Below are positions 1-12,003 of a DNA stretch of 36,337 nt, piece by piece. Made by a program: the position numbers and the translations under genes. Below the pieces are notes generated by a model. It worked only from the letters and a program-made list of their open reading frames with translations. It was not told where the DNA came from and searched no databases. Source of the stretch: Ophiostoma sp. CBS 140.51. Its lineage: Eukaryota > Ascomycota > Sordariomycetes > Ophiostomatales > Ophiostomataceae. Each line of letters starts with the position of its first letter. Position 1 is the stretch's first letter. Where the stretch lies: NCBI GenBank assembly GCA_029298735.1, contig JANSLP010000322.1, positions 1 through 36,337 of the forward strand, read 5' to 3'.

Positions 1-637
1 AACAAGGTGCGACCGAAGTTGAAGCATAAAGAAAGTATGAAAGAGCATTAGACAGAAAGCTCCTTGGAAACACGAAATGCAGTAATGAATGAAATAACCC
101 AGTATAAGAACAAAAGCAAAGCAAACCATTTGCACAGCGACATGACATGATAAGAAAACAGTTGCGGTGAAGGTGTGTATGAATGAATGCTAACTGCGTT
201 GTAGTAATGCAATAAGGGAGTAGTAGTATTTATGGAATGGAAGTAATGTGAAGCGTGGCGTTGTGCATTGGTATCGTCGTCTGTCCGTCCGTCTCGTCCT
301 CAGATATCCCGTTCTCCAGCCCTCTCCCTAATATAAACCCTTTTCTCGTCCTATGCCCTTCCCACCTCATCGTGATATGCCGATGCAGATGTGCAGAAAT
401 AACAACATCCTCCAAACCAGCACGACAAAAAGTGTGTGCAACAACCCCAGGTCGTTCAAAGAAATAAATCGTCACAGGGAACAGCAGGACAGAACGCTCG
501 CTTTCGCTTTGGGTCTACCCTGCTCGCGTTCGCATGATCGTAACGTATTATATATGCTCCGATACACTCGGTGGTCGTTTCTCGGCGTAGGTCGAGCAGG
601 CCGTTCAAGAAACGGCAGGTAAACGGGGTCTCTGCGT
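1..637. other. Non-coding stretch downstream of the Ubc4-type gene
   Basis: No credible coding region is visible. The right part should contain the 3' untranslated region of the minus-strand E2 gene that ends at 638. The short open frames here (81 to 89 codons) overlap each other on both strands and resemble no known family. The left edge may hold the end of another transcript, but nothing can be assigned. Confidence 0.6.
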
Positions 638-2023
638 CTAGATGGCGTATTTACGGGTCCACTCGCGCGCGGTCGCCTCGTACTTGGCACGGTCGGTCTT
701 GTACACGTGGGCAATCTCGGGCACAAGCGGGTCGTCCGGGTTCGGGTCCGTCAGCATCGAGCAGATGGACAGCAGGACTATAGAGTTAGCATGTGCAAAG
801 AATTTTTTTTGTGAAAACGAAGTTCGTGGTGCATACCTTTGGAAATGGTCAACGCCGGGCTCCACTGGTCACGCAGGATGTCCAAGCAAATGCTGCCGTT
901 AGAGTTGATGTTGGGGTGGTAGATGCGGGTTGTGAAGTTGACCTTGGGAGGCTTGAAGGGGTAGTCTGTGGGGAAGTGGATGGCGAGGAAGAAAACACCA
1001 CCGGAGTAAGGAGAGTCACTCTGTAGAGAGTTTGTTAGTATTATAAATCATTATGACGCCGTGTGAGGTCGTTGGGCGTGAAGGGGAGGACGGTTGTCTG
1101 CGAGATGTCTTTGGTGGTGATGGTGCGGGAAGGCTCGTTCGTCGTCTTGTATGCCGTGACCTTGAAAGCCGGATGGTGTACCAGGCCGAGTCAAAGCGGA
1201 TGGCCTCCATGGACAATATGTCGCGGCAACACGAGGTCCAACGATCCTTCCCAACCAAAACCACTCAGAGAAGAATGCTTGCAGACAACCGGCCTGGTGG
1301 TTTGAGGATGCGATCTTAACTTACCGGGCCCATAATTGTTGCTTGCCAGTGGAACTGAGAGCTTGTTAGTATAATGATGACTTTTCATATGGTCACTCTT
1401 GACATCGGACTCCTCCCTTCCCTCGTGACCAAGTGCTCGAGCGTATCCGGCGGCAGTGGCATTCGGTGAGAGTAGAATTGACGAGGTGCAAAGAGTAAGA
1501 AGGGGAGTGTGGTAGGCAAGTGTACATACCAGATCTTCGCCAACCGGGCCGGCAGAGCAGGACGAGGGCGGATCACTGCGTCATTGTTAGTTACTGTGTT
1601 TTTAAGTGAAGCGGTGTCGCGAGACCCCTTGTCCCGGCCCCGGATGAAGGTATACTGGTGTAATGATGACCCCTGGCAGCGACAAAAGTATCACCCATAG
1701 TAGACAGCACAAGGCTGTCCACAATGAGCCCTTCTGTAGAGTTGGCAGCGGTGGAAAGTGGTGATGATGACGGAAGGTGAATGGGCAGGTGAACAAGGAC
1801 CAAGAAGCCCCGCGCACGACTCAGCCCCACCTTGGAAGCCTTATTTTCGGGCTACCCGGGGTGGGGAGAACGACGGAAGCAGAGTGCTGGCCGGGGGTGA
1901 CACGATGGTCAAACAAAGGGAAATCCGGGACTTGAAGAAGGAAAAGCAAGACTAGAGAGGATGGAGAGAGGTAACGTACCGGCCGAGATCCGTGAGTTCC
2001 TTGTTAATGCGCTTCAAGGCCAT
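638..2023 (-). CDS. ubc4: Ubiquitin-conjugating enzyme E2, Ubc4/Ubc5 (UBE2D) class
   Basis: This E2 receives ubiquitin from E1 as a thioester and passes it to E3-bound substrates, serving general protein quality control and turnover in cytosol and nucleus. Five exons were assembled: 1980-2023, 1530-1575, 1325-1354, 837-1020 and 638-777. All junctions are GT-AG and the frame is kept throughout. They give exactly 147 residues, the usual length for this class. The product starts MALKRINKEL and ends REWTRKYAI. The HPN motif is at residues 75-77 and the catalytic cysteine is Cys85 in NGSICLDIL, both at family positions. Introns are 404, 175, 304 and 59 nt, long for a filamentous fungus, and exon 3 is only 30 nt (ten codons, FHWQATIMGP). 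The symbol follows the yeast orthologue. Identity is near certain; exact splice sites are inferred from frame and family alignment. Confidence 0.96.
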
Positions 2024-2220
2024 TGTGAGGATGTGATGTGATTGAGGAAAGGAGGAGAAGAGGTCGGCAGCGTGGATAGCAGCCTATGCGTCGGATGTCG
2101 AGTTCGTGAAGAGTAAATCGACGCGCTCGATGGAGATCGTAAGAAGGGATGTGATGGTCGTTTGGGTTTGTCGGTATGACGGTTACAAGATGGTGGGTGT
2201 CGTTCAAACAAAAGGGTGTT

Positions 2221-2430
2221 CTGAACAATTATATATGGTCAGTATGGAAGCTGGGAGAAACGTGGCGAATGTTGGCGCTTGCTCGCGGCTGGCAACGGCG
2301 CGGGAACAGTAATGACAGACGAATTTGGAACTGCAAAAGAAAATGGTAAAGGGACGAGAGCACAGTGTTGTGTGCCGAGGGCAGATGGGGGATGGTGATG
2401 CGAGGCTGCGTGAGGATCAACAAAACTTAC
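2221..2430 (-). other. Probable intron in the 5' UTR of the Ubc4-type gene
   Basis: On the minus strand a strong donor (GTAAGT, first base 2430) lies about 400 nt upstream of the start codon. A pyrimidine-rich segment precedes it. A good acceptor (TTGTTCAG, last base 2221) follows a CTGAC branch-like site. Removing this 210-nt segment would leave a spliced leader joining at 2220. It is an inference from splice signals only. Confidence 0.45.
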
Positions 2431-3889
2431 CGATTTGTGAGGGTTGGTTTGAATGGAAAGGGAAGAAGGGAGAGATTTGGTTTTGGAAGCGGCGAGGGGA
2501 GAAAAAAAGGAGGGATGGTTTTTTCTAGGGGAGAGGATAAGGACGAAAAAGAGGGCCTTGGCCGCTACAGAGGGGGGCAGTGGCCGCCGAAGCAAGAGCC
2601 AAAAGAGCAAAATGACGGTGTTTGTTGGTGGGAATGGAGGGGAAAAGAGGGAAAGAGTGACCCGCCGCCCAGTGCCCAGTGCGGGTCACCACCTTCCTTT
2701 CTTCGCCTGTGCCTCTTTCCTCTTTCTGCCTTCCACTTCCACCGCCGTGCGTTTCTGCCTCCCTCTGCCTTCCTTCCTCCTTTGTCGCCTGGCGAGGCGC
2801 CGCCCGACCTCTGGGCCAATCAATGGCCGTCAGGCACCAAGCTAGCCCGCCGTTGTCAGTGGTTGCTGGGCGTCTAGAGGCTTCGCTCATGCCTGGCGGC
2901 AAAAATAGGCCCAAAATGGCAAAATTTGCACAGCCACAATATGTTACATAAGCGACGGAAACGCATTTCGAGTGTACATGTGGCTTCATTTTCCTGACAA
3001 ACCGAACGTGAAAAAGGCACTTTTGCGACAACCAAGAAAAATGACAGTCAGAAAACCGCCACTTCGTATGAATGTCGATTTTCACATTGTTACAAATCCG
3101 AATTGATCATAGTCCATTGTGAGCTATGTACTTACAGAATTGCACAATGTGTGGTGTTGCCCAACGAGCCAGCGTTGTCATATTATGATCTCACCTACCC
3201 TTTGTGATGTGTGCCCAAGGGACGAATGGACTACCGCCTCGATTACTGAGCCTAACCTGGGCATGGTCTGTTTCTCGTCCGTCACTCTCTTTGTTTTGGC
3301 ACACGAGATGAAAGGCGGGCCAGTCCTGGTCGTCTAATAGGGGTAAGTGACTGTTTAAGACCGCAAAGGGGTCCGACAATATGAATCACAAAGTCGCGTG
3401 CATTTGCAGGGTCATCGCCTTTGTTTGCTGAAACTTTCAGGGCGCTCTCTCGGCCGTCTACAATTATCGTGATATATCTGTACCATTTTTTTGTTTCGTC
3501 GTTTCGATTTAAAGTTGGTCAAACACATGTCGTACTGCCGTATATCCACTACACCCTCATGACTCTCAGCTCGTACGAAACAAAGCCGGTCAGCCTTGGA
3601 GAGAGCCTAAACATTTGCTGGATACTCGGAGACTGGGTGTGTGTGTATACGGGCCGCACTCCGTATGCGTGTGCATCGCTCGTGTGACGAGCTTGCCGAA
3701 TGAAATCAAAATCACGGATCAGATTGCTTTATTAGATCACGATTTCAAGAAACGGAACATGGACATCTCACATTGAGAACTCCTGTTCGCATGGTCATGG
3801 ACAGTCATGAATGAAATAAATGGCTCGGCTATATTTTAAAATATCACTGTCTCTCATACATTCTCTCCTTTTTTATTATGCACAGCCAT
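2431..3889. other. Intergenic: promoter of the Ubc4-type gene and 3' region of glutaryl-CoA dehydrogenase
   Basis: About 2440-2800 is purine-rich on the plus strand, so pyrimidine-rich on the coding strand of the E2 gene, as is common near fungal transcription starts. The frames of 130 to 186 codons at 2365-3085 are low-complexity, overlap on both strands and match no family I recognise. The part next to 3890 should be the 3' UTR of glutaryl-CoA dehydrogenase. No RNA gene is seen. Confidence 0.6.
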
Positions 3890-5626
3890 CTATGCGAAGG
3901 CCTGCACGCCCGTAATCGCACGGCCAATAATCAGGCTGTGGATGTCACTCTGGCCCTCGTACGTCTGTGCCACAAACAGGTTGGCCACGTGCCGGCCAAT
4001 GCCGTACTCGTCGCTCACCGCGTTGCCGCCAAAGATCTCCTGCAGCGTGCGCGCACCCTGCAGCGCCTTGTCGCAGTTCTGGCGCTTGATCATGCTAATC
4101 ATGTCAGGCAGGCCAACGGCAGCATCGCCGCCGGCGTCCTTGATGCGGCCGACCTGGATTGCGGCCAGCGTACCAAAGGCAGCGTCCGTGGCTGCATCAG
4201 CCAGCTTTTTCTGGATCAGCTGGTACCGCGCCAGCGGGTTGCCACGGAACTGCTTGCGCTCAAGTGCATAGGTACGCGCACGGCTGATGCAGTCTTCGAG
4301 AGCACCCATGACGCCCATGGCGATTCCGTAGCGGGCCTGGTTGAGGCAGCCAAAGGGACCGCGCAGGCCCTCGGCAAGGGGGAGCATGTTCTCAGCGGGC
4401 ACGGGGCAGTTGTCGAGATGGATCATACCCGTGATACTGGCGCGCAGGCCCAGCTTGTTCTTGATGGCGGGCGTCTCAAGGGTGCCAGCGGGCGCGTCCT
4501 TGCGCTCAACCAGGAAACCACGAATCACTTTCTTGGGAGTGCCGTCCTTGGCCAGGCCCTTGGAGGGGTCGGCCACCTTGGCCCAGATCAGCATCACATC
4601 GGCAATCGGGCTGTTGGTGATCCAGGTCTTGGACCCGCTCAGGTTGAAGTAGCCCTTCTTGGTCGGGTGCTCAACCGCCACGGTCTCGAGCGAGCCAGGG
4701 TCACTGCCGTGGTTGGGCTCGGTAAGACCAAAGGCACCCAGGATCTTGCCCTGGGCCATGCCCGGTAGGAACCGCTCTTTTTGCTCTTCGTTACCAAACT
4801 CGTTGATGCCGCCCATGACCAAGCTGGACTGCACGCTCATGCCCGAGCGGTAGCCCGAGTCGACACGCTCGACGGCCTTGGTGATGAGGCCACCGGCGAC
4901 GGTCGAGACGCCGGCACAGCCGTATCCCTTGATGGTGGCACCGAGCAGGCCCAGCTGGCCCATCTCTTCCAGCTGGGTCTTGTCGTAGCTCTCATTGCGA
5001 TAGGCCTCTACACAGGGCGAAGATGCATTGTTAGCTGGACGTATGTTCCTGGCAGTAGGCCTTCAATTGTCAAATTGAACGCAAAATTGTGCTTTAATTG
5101 TGCTGTATTTTGCTCATGAAGTGAAAAAAGACTTGCTGTCAAAAGAACCAAAAAATGTTGGCAAACAGGGAGCTTCAGCAGGGAGACGAGAAATCCCAAA
5201 AGGAAAGAATTAAGGGCTGCCCAGCACAATAAAACACCACGGAAAGCTGAGAACTACCAGCTGTAAAAATACAAAATCCTCAGGGAGAGTCGTGATGTGA
5301 TGTGAGGGAGATGGGGGAGATTAAATCAGGGAGGGTTTTTTGCGCGGACAGGGACAGGTTGAAGAATTTCGCCCCTCCCTTGACGAAAATCCACGGAATC
5401 ACCACAAAAACGTACCTTCTAGGCGAGGAAGCAGCTGCTCTTGACAGTAACGCTCAGCAGTCTCTGAAATCGCTCTCTCATCTTCTGTCAAAAGACTCTT
5501 GGATGAGAGGGGATCTGTCCAATCAAACGAGGTGGCCGCAGGGGTAGAGTAGGCGCGACGCGACACGGCGGGGGTGTTCTGGCGGAGGAGCTGACCGCCG
5601 AGACGACGGCAAATGTGTCTAGACAT
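3890..5626 (-). CDS. Glutaryl-CoA dehydrogenase, mitochondrial (acyl-CoA dehydrogenase family)
   Basis: This FAD enzyme oxidises and decarboxylates glutaryl-CoA to crotonyl-CoA in lysine, hydroxylysine and tryptophan breakdown in the mitochondrial matrix, passing electrons to ETF. Two exons, 5416-5626 and 3890-5007, flank a 408-nt GT-AG intron and give 442 residues, normal for the family. The start at 5626 is chosen because it opens an arginine-rich, acid-free presequence (MSRHICRRLGG) ending near RRAYS, typical of matrix targeting; the in-frame ATG at 5710 would bury it. Residues 121-130 hold the subfamily segment DSGYRSGMSV with the substrate-carboxylate arginine (Arg124). The flavin-site motif AFGLTEPNHGSD and the C-terminal TYEGQSDIHSLI with catalytic base Glu421 distinguish glutaryl-CoA dehydrogenase from other acyl-CoA dehydrogenases. 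No key residue is missing. A 296-codon antisense frame here is a composition shadow. Confidence 0.95.
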
Positions 5627-8584
5627 TGTGGAAGCTGTAGAGTGTGTATGGAAGACAAATTGGAGAGAAGAAAAGTTCAAGTAACGATTTCCGAGATGTA
5701 AATTCGTCAAACTTCACAACAAACGCCTGAGTGGGAAGGTGCTGCTTGACGTCCTTTATGTGGTGTTAATGGTAGGTGCTCTAAGGTGCTCTTCGGGCTT
5801 AGTTCCGAACCGCGGTATGATGACTAACGGCGAATTATCCGAACGAGTGCCGAGTCGGAGGGCCTGCAGAGGATTATTCGGGAGGTCCAGGGCCTTTTTT
5901 GCACTTTTTGGCTTGTTTTGGCGGTTGGTGATAGCGATGATAGGTACTGGGAGAGAGTACTAGGAATGACTGACATACTGGGCAGGTGCGGTCGCGGCGG
6001 TGTTTGGCCAGGTTTTTGTCTCGTTTTGGCGTAGCGGTTAGGCCTGGTCAGCGCTGCAACTGCGGGGGCGGCGGCGTTGGAAGTGCGGGCGCGGGACCGC
6101 GTTGGCGCATCCTGGCCGCTCTGGCGCTCTTGGGTCCGTCTTTCCCGCATCTACTTTCCCCAATTGGCAGTTGCGTCCCGTCTGGCCACTTTTACGTCCG
6201 TTTTAGGTAATTTGTGCTCCATCTCTGGTCAGTGAGCTCGAGAGGAGAAGGAGCAGAAACAAAGCATCGTGACTCGCACCTCCTTTTCTCCTCTTTCAGC
6301 CTTTTCCACTCTATGACGCCGACGGCTCTCCGACAGCCCGTTTCATGCAGCAACCTTTTTACTTTTTGCGCATTCTCGGTCCTCTGACTCAATTCCGATC
6401 GTGTCGCCAAAAATAACGATTGTCGGGAAGACCCCTTGACGGCGTCCAGATGTCGGCAGTTGGGCGAGGGAGAGAGAAGCAAAAATGAAGGCATCCCAGG
6501 ATGCTTTTGGCAGTTCTCTAGCAGTTGTTGCGTTCCAAAGCTGACGGGGGAAGGTGAAAGGCTGAAGAGAATGGGATGCCAAGAACTGTCAACCGTGAAG
6601 CGAAAGGAAGACAGCCGCTGAGAAGCATACCGGTCACTCGGCGAATATTGGGCGTGCAACGACTACGGCCGAAGAAAAAAAACGACAGGGCGAAACAGCA
6701 TCGCAAAGAGCCAACGAACGAGAGTCTGGCCCTCAACATCGCCGGCCCGGGTATCGATCTGCCTTGGCCTCGTGGGTTATCGATTCTCTGTTCCATTCTT
6801 ATCGCATCCCTCCCAATCTGGAAATGCGCAACAGGAATGCGCCACGCAGCGAACTGACAGGTCTCGGGTCCTTTGACTAAAGGGAAGGAAAGAAAAGCTC
6901 CAGACCACAGGCTGCCCGCGACCAGGCCACAAGCATCGACTGCTCGCCTTCACTTTGCACGATGGGCCAGACCGAATTCCAGAGCCTCGCACCGTCTGGC
7001 CACTAGTATTGCGTCTTGGGGGCTGTTTCTCTCCCTCCAGCCCCTTGCTGCTTTGCGTTCTTGGGTGGCCTTGCCTCTTCGATCTTTACCCTTTCCAGCC
7101 TCGACGTGCACCTAAAAAGCACCAAAACAGCACACGGCCGTCGCTGCGGAATGCAGATGTCTCAAGCCTCCTGAGAAAAAGAGGCAAGATACACGCAATT
7201 CGCACCAAATCGCGCCAAAGACAACTCTGCGCGTGGTATGCAACCCGCCCCTGGGAACAGACCAAAAGGGCTTAGTCCAGGAACGCCCAGGGGAAGAGAG
7301 AGGCTCTTTGAGTGCGTTTGGGAGCGTTGAGAGCGCACTGCAGGTCCCTGATGGGCAGATCTCCATATTTTCACAACATCTCAGTGGCTGCAGGCACTCT
7401 TCTCTGCTCTTCTCTACCCTTTCCCGTCCGTTTGTTGTCTCTCATCTTTGTTTTTTGCATATTTTGTGGTGTCTCTGCCTTCTCTATCATTGATCGGTCT
7501 GGCCAATGAGAGGCCATCCTTTGCGGTCCTTTGACCCTCCCTCTGCCCCATCCAGCGATGGTTTGGCGAAAGGCAGAGATTTCTTGCATTCTTCATCGTG
7601 GCCCCCTGCGTTCTGCCGAGGTCGAACTAGTGGTTCGTCTTGTTAATGGCCTTGTTCTCACAGAAGAGCAGCAGACTATCCGGGCCACTCTGCCACTCTC
7701 TTGCACGTCATATCGGCCTCTCCTCGCCTAGGTGTAGCCTTTCTGCTCACCGTGTCTCTCCCGCGAGAGACACCGCACGAGGCACCTAGAGCACATACTG
7801 GTGATGCCCATACTGCTTTTCCTTAACCACACCCCCTTCTACAACCCCCACACCCTTACCTGTTCCTGACGATCTTGCTTCGTGAGACGGAAAAAGCAAA
7901 AAAGAAAGAGGTTGAAGAGACAAAAATGGATCGGCTCCGATGCAAAAGAACGCGAAATGCACTTTGACAGCAGAACCCAAGAGGCTCAGAAATGTAGCCG
8001 TTTAAGGGGTGGCAGGTCAAGAGTTTAATGGATTTTCTGCTCAGGAACGCAGCATCTCCAGTCTTGAGAGGAGATGCCATAATTCATAAAGATTCCAAGG
8101 TCCTCCCTTCATCTCCTTCATCCCTCTCCCCCTTTCTTCCCTTCTCTCTCTTTTTTTCTTCCTTGTTCTTTTTTCTTTTGCTCGTTTGGCCTGTATTGTA
8201 TTATGTGATTCTGTTTGTTCACTCCTTGTCTGATCTCAGTCCTGGATGGCATCCGGTTTCTAATATAATACCCCATCCTGCCATCACCATCTACCGAAAC
8301 AGAATTCCTTCTCATCCTCATCCTCAACATCAACAACTCGATCACTCTCATTTTCTCTTCTCTCTCCTTTTGATACCACACACATTCTTTAACGACACCA
8401 TCTCAACTGCAACGTCTTCTTTCTTCTTCCGCAATCCTTGCTCGCCGTTACATTTACCAGCCGCGTTCCTCACTTGACAGCTCGCCTTACACCGATACTG
8501 ATACTACACTCTTACTCATTCTCATCACTTCTCTCAGCAACTTCAACTTTTACGAACTACAAGCAATACTTCACATCTTCCACA
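5627..8584. other. Divergent intergenic region, 3 kb, no gene seen
   Basis: This region separates the start of glutaryl-CoA dehydrogenase (leftward) from the WSC-protein gene (rightward) and should hold both promoters. Positions 8100-8580 form a pyrimidine-rich leader with repeated CATC/CAAC words just before the WSC start. Short frames between 5.7 and 8.0 kb are mixed on both strands, lack family motifs and show no coding-like third-position bias. No tRNA or 5S signature is seen. Confidence 0.6.
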
Positions 8585-10698
8585 ATGGCCTTATCTTTCC
8601 GCTCTCTCGTCCAGGTGGCGACTGCCACTGCCCTTCTGGCTATTCCCCGCGGTGTCCTGGCTGATACCTCGCTTGGCTGCGTGGCCGTCAGCTCGACCTT
8701 TACGTCCATGACATCTGCTGTTGACAACAGCCCAGATACTTGCAAGACAACTTGCTCTGGCGGTGGCTACAAGTACTACGGCGTGTCCCAACAGTGAGTC
8801 CACATCCTTCAAGTTTTGCTCTAACTTCAGTCACAGGTCTTCACGGATCTATCCTTTACATTCTCCCTTTACCTTTACTCCCCTCAACACCACCCTAACC
8901 AATCCTTCTTCTTCCTAGGTTCTGCGCATGCTCCAACAGCGAGCCTACCATCTCACAGACCTACGACGCCTCTGCATGCAACTTTGCCTGCTCTACGCCC
9001 AACCAGGCGCAGACGTGTGGCGGCGAAGATAGCTCCACATTCCAGTTCCTCTACAACCTGTACGAGATCAGCAGTGGCAGCGACACCACGGCCAGCGGCG
9101 GCGGTACCAGCACAACGGCCCCGACCACCGCTACGACGGCCCCTGCCACCACTGCGACTAGCGGCGGTGCGACCAGCATTCCAGCCGCCAGCACACCCGT
9201 GGGCAACCCGTCCGTTTCGTCGCCTACCGATGGCACGTCGATTACCGTGACGGGCACTTCCGCCGTGTCTGGCTCAGCCCTGCACGCCGGCCTGTCGACA
9301 TCGACTGAGGACACGACTGTGTTTATTTCCAAGATTGACTGCAGCTGCACCGACAGCACGACGACCAGCAGCGAGGCGCACAAGACGTACGCCGTGATTA
9401 CGTCCACGGTCCAGGTCGTCGAGACCGTTTCCTGCAGTGGAGGTGAGACTAACCCAAACGGTCAATGCGTGACCACCAGCACCATCTTGAGCACCACCAC
9501 CATCGAAGCCTCCAGCACCGTGACCCTGCACTCGGCCCAGGCATCTGCCTCTTCCATCCCGCCTGTGTCCCTGCCGAGCCCCATTTCCGTGTCCACTCCC
9601 AGCTCTGTCCCACCCGTCTCCTTGCCGAGCCCCATCTCGGTCTCCTACCCGTCTTCTTCATCTTCACCATCTTCTATCCCGCCCGTTTCTCTGCCGAGTC
9701 CTATCTCGGTGTCTACTTCCGTCCCGCCCGTCTCTTTGCCGAGCCCCATCTCCGTCTCCTATGCTCCTGCATCTGCATCCTCTTCGTCTGAAGAGCCCTC
9801 ATCATGCTCCTCGCTGTCCAGCGACTTCCTCGAACCCAGTAGCTCCTCGTCGATCCTCAGCAGCAGCGTGCAGCCCGCCACCACTAGTATCCCGTCTGGC
9901 TCTGACTCTGGCGTTGGCGCCGGTCAGGGCAACGGCGGTGGCCACACTAACAATGCCGTTCCTGGCACCTCTTCATCCGCCTCCGCACCTTCATCCGCAT
10001 CTGCATCAGCATCTGCATCAGCATCTGCAACTTCCTCTTCTCCCATCTCCTCTTCAATCGCGAGCAGTGCCTCGACTCTTTCTTCCTCAGCGCCATTCCT
10101 CAACTCAACTACTTCATCTTCATCATACTCCATCACCTCTTCTTCCATCAGCCTCAACGCAACATCTACACTCTCTTCGCTCTCCTCGCCCTCTTCCTTC
10201 GACAACGTAGCAGCCGCCTCTTCCTCACCCGCACCTTCATCCGCACCTGCATCTGCACCTGTTGCATCGGCACCAGTCGCGTCGGCACTGCCGCCCTCCG
10301 GCCCTGCCTCTGTTGCTCCTCCCCCGCCCTACTACTCGGCCCCTCCCGCACCGTCTTCCTCCATCAACTACAACGTTACGACTACGGAAGAAGTACTAAT
10401 CACAGTTGTGCCCCTTTCTACAGCCGCCACTACTCTGCTGCCCGTGACCACCTCGTCCGTCGTCATCCAGCAGAACAATAACTACAACGGCCCCTACAGC
10501 AACACCACTCTGCTCACCACGGCCAAGCCCGTCAGCCCGTCCATCACGTCGTCGTCGCCCTATGCTAGCATCAGCAGCACGGTGCCTGACACGATTGTGA
10601 CGGCGGCTGGTTCGCAGACTTTCGACCAGGTGTCGCTGATGAGCAAGGAGTGGTATCTGTCCCTCGTTGCCCTGACGGTGGCCTTTGTCCTACTGTAA
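8585..10698 (+). CDS. WSC-domain, Ser/Thr/Pro-rich GPI-anchored cell-surface protein
   Basis: This is a probable secreted wall protein. Two exons, 8585-8793 and 8919-10698, are joined by a 125-nt GT-AG intron and encode 662 residues. Residues 1-26 are a signal peptide ending GVLA. Residues about 30-115 form a WSC domain, a cysteine-rich putative carbohydrate-binding module: LGC, then TCKTTC, GGGYKYYGV, FCACSN, ACNFAC and QTCGG. The intron splits the domain before FCAC. The rest is a mucin-like Ser/Thr/Pro/Ala stalk, likely heavily O-mannosylated, with a second small cysteine patch (KIDCSC...VETVSC) around residues 245-290. The C terminus ends in a hydrophobic stretch (LSLVALTVAFVLL) with no cytoplasmic tail, indicating a GPI anchor. 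That argues against a Wsc1-type stress sensor, which needs a signalling tail. Family assignment is firm; the specific role is unknown. Confidence 0.88.
9559..9759 (+). repeat. Four-copy minisatellite encoding PPVSLPSPISVS
   Basis: Four 36-nt units at 9559-9594, 9610-9645, 9679-9714 and 9724-9759 encode the same 12 residues, PPVSLPSPISVS. They are separated by spacers of 15, 33 and 9 nt. The units differ mainly at silent positions, which suggests selection for the peptide. They lie in the stalk of the WSC protein and keep frame. Confidence 0.9.
9997..10029 (+). repeat. Hexanucleotide tandem repeat (GCATCT/GCATCA) in the WSC-protein stalk
   Basis: About five and a half six-base units alternate GCATCT and GCATCA and encode an alternating Ser-Ala run. 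It keeps frame and may vary in copy number between strains. Confidence 0.8.
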
Positions 10699-11180
10699 GC
10701 CGTGACAAGTGGAGCGAAAAATACGAAAACCGACAAATGAAAACTACAAAAACAGCAGAAAATCTCCTACAAACTTCAACAGCAACATCAACTCACGAAA
10801 CTTTTCCTTTGTCAAACTACTATCTCCTACTTATACTCTTTTATACTCTTGTTCATGCCCTCATGGCCAGCATTGGTTTGTCTTTTTTATTGCGCCTTGT
10901 TTTTATTTACTAGTCTTTGGGTGGTGTTTTTTGTCTTTGTGCGTCTGCTTTCACTTACCTCCTGCGAGGCTATACCGCTCTGTTTGCATATTGTTTGTTT
11001 TTCTGACGAAAAAGAGGAGGATGGACGCAATGTGCTGGGCATCTTGGTCTATTGTTTTCCCTTTTGGAGCGATTACTTGCTTTTGCTTGGTGGTTTGGAG
11101 TGCGAGAAACATACTCTAGCTCTGTACAAAGTATATTCTAATTACTGTTAAATGAAAACGATTATCTCAATCTTGGATTT

Positions 11181-11208
11181 CTTGGATGCTTGGATGCTTG
11201 GATGCTTG
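11181..11208. repeat. Tandem repeat of CTTGGATG, 3.5 copies
   Basis: The eight-base unit CTTGGATG occurs three times head to tail at 11181-11204, followed by a partial fourth copy. It lies between genes. Confidence 0.85.
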
Positions 11209-11687
11209 TGAACTTTGATCTGATGTCGACAAGCGTCATACCTTGGATGCACCCTGTCCCCCAATGCTATCAACCCCGTCCCGTGATCCAATCTTGACCT
11301 TCTAAATCCGAGCGCCCATGACCGACAACACCCCCTGGTCAGTAACCAAGAAGTGTCAAAAATCCTCTATCTCGGAGTTGCGCCCTTGTTTTGACCATTC
11401 TAAATTGCGGCCTAGCTATCCCATTCCCCTCACCGCATCGTGCTTGGCAGCCAAAACCGACGTCAATCTGGCGCACAAAAGGCCGCTTGTCGCTTCTTCC
11501 CCAGACTTTTTTCTTCTTTTCGCATTCGTTCGACCGAACTTTGCTGGCTTGGATCTTCTTTTCCCCCTCATTCCTCTCCTCACCTCTTGGCCTTCGGCTA
11601 CCTTCACCTAAAAAAGGTCTCACATTCTTGTTTCTCTTCCCCGTGGTAGCGCACCAACGATTCCGGCGCACAGGAATGTAAAGATCG

Positions 11688-11714
11688 CCCGTTTGGCCCG
11701 TTTGGCCCGTTTGA
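11688..11714. repeat. Tandem repeat of CCCGTTTGG, three copies
   Basis: Three consecutive nine-base units lie at 11688-11696, 11697-11705 and 11706-11714; the last ends in A rather than G. They are about 290 bp upstream of the MOSC start, so probably in its promoter or leader. Confidence 0.85.
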
Positions 11715-12003
11715 TCTTTTCTTCCATTGTTCACTTCGAGATCGACTTCTTTTGACCGCATCCGACGAATTTTTGCATCTATTGGCATCAATTGGATAGC
11801 AACGGCATCAACAACAAGACGGCGTCGCGACGTATTTATATCGAAGTCGTCGCCGGCTCTTGTATCGAAACAACAATAGCATTCATCAATCCAATCATCA
11901 GTCATCCAAACCAATCAACTCAATCTCCAATCGCTCAACTCTACCTCACTCGGACCACCGGAATTCCATCCAATCCATCCAAACATCCTTCACATCCATC
12001 AAC

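Larger units (their letters stand above)
10699..12003. other. Intergenic: 3' region of the WSC gene and promoter/leader of the MOSC gene
   Basis: The first several hundred bases are probably the 3' UTR of the WSC gene. Positions 11880-12003 are a purine-poor leader rich in ATCCAA/CAATC words ending at the MOSC start, typical of fungal 5' UTRs. Two small tandem repeats are listed separately. The 191-codon minus-strand frame at 11339-11914 has no family features and no coding-like third-position bias. Confidence 0.6.

Noticed and set aside
3878..4768. A 296-codon plus-strand frame over glutaryl-CoA dehydrogenase
   Set aside because: Antisense composition shadow of a well-supported gene, with no family motif.
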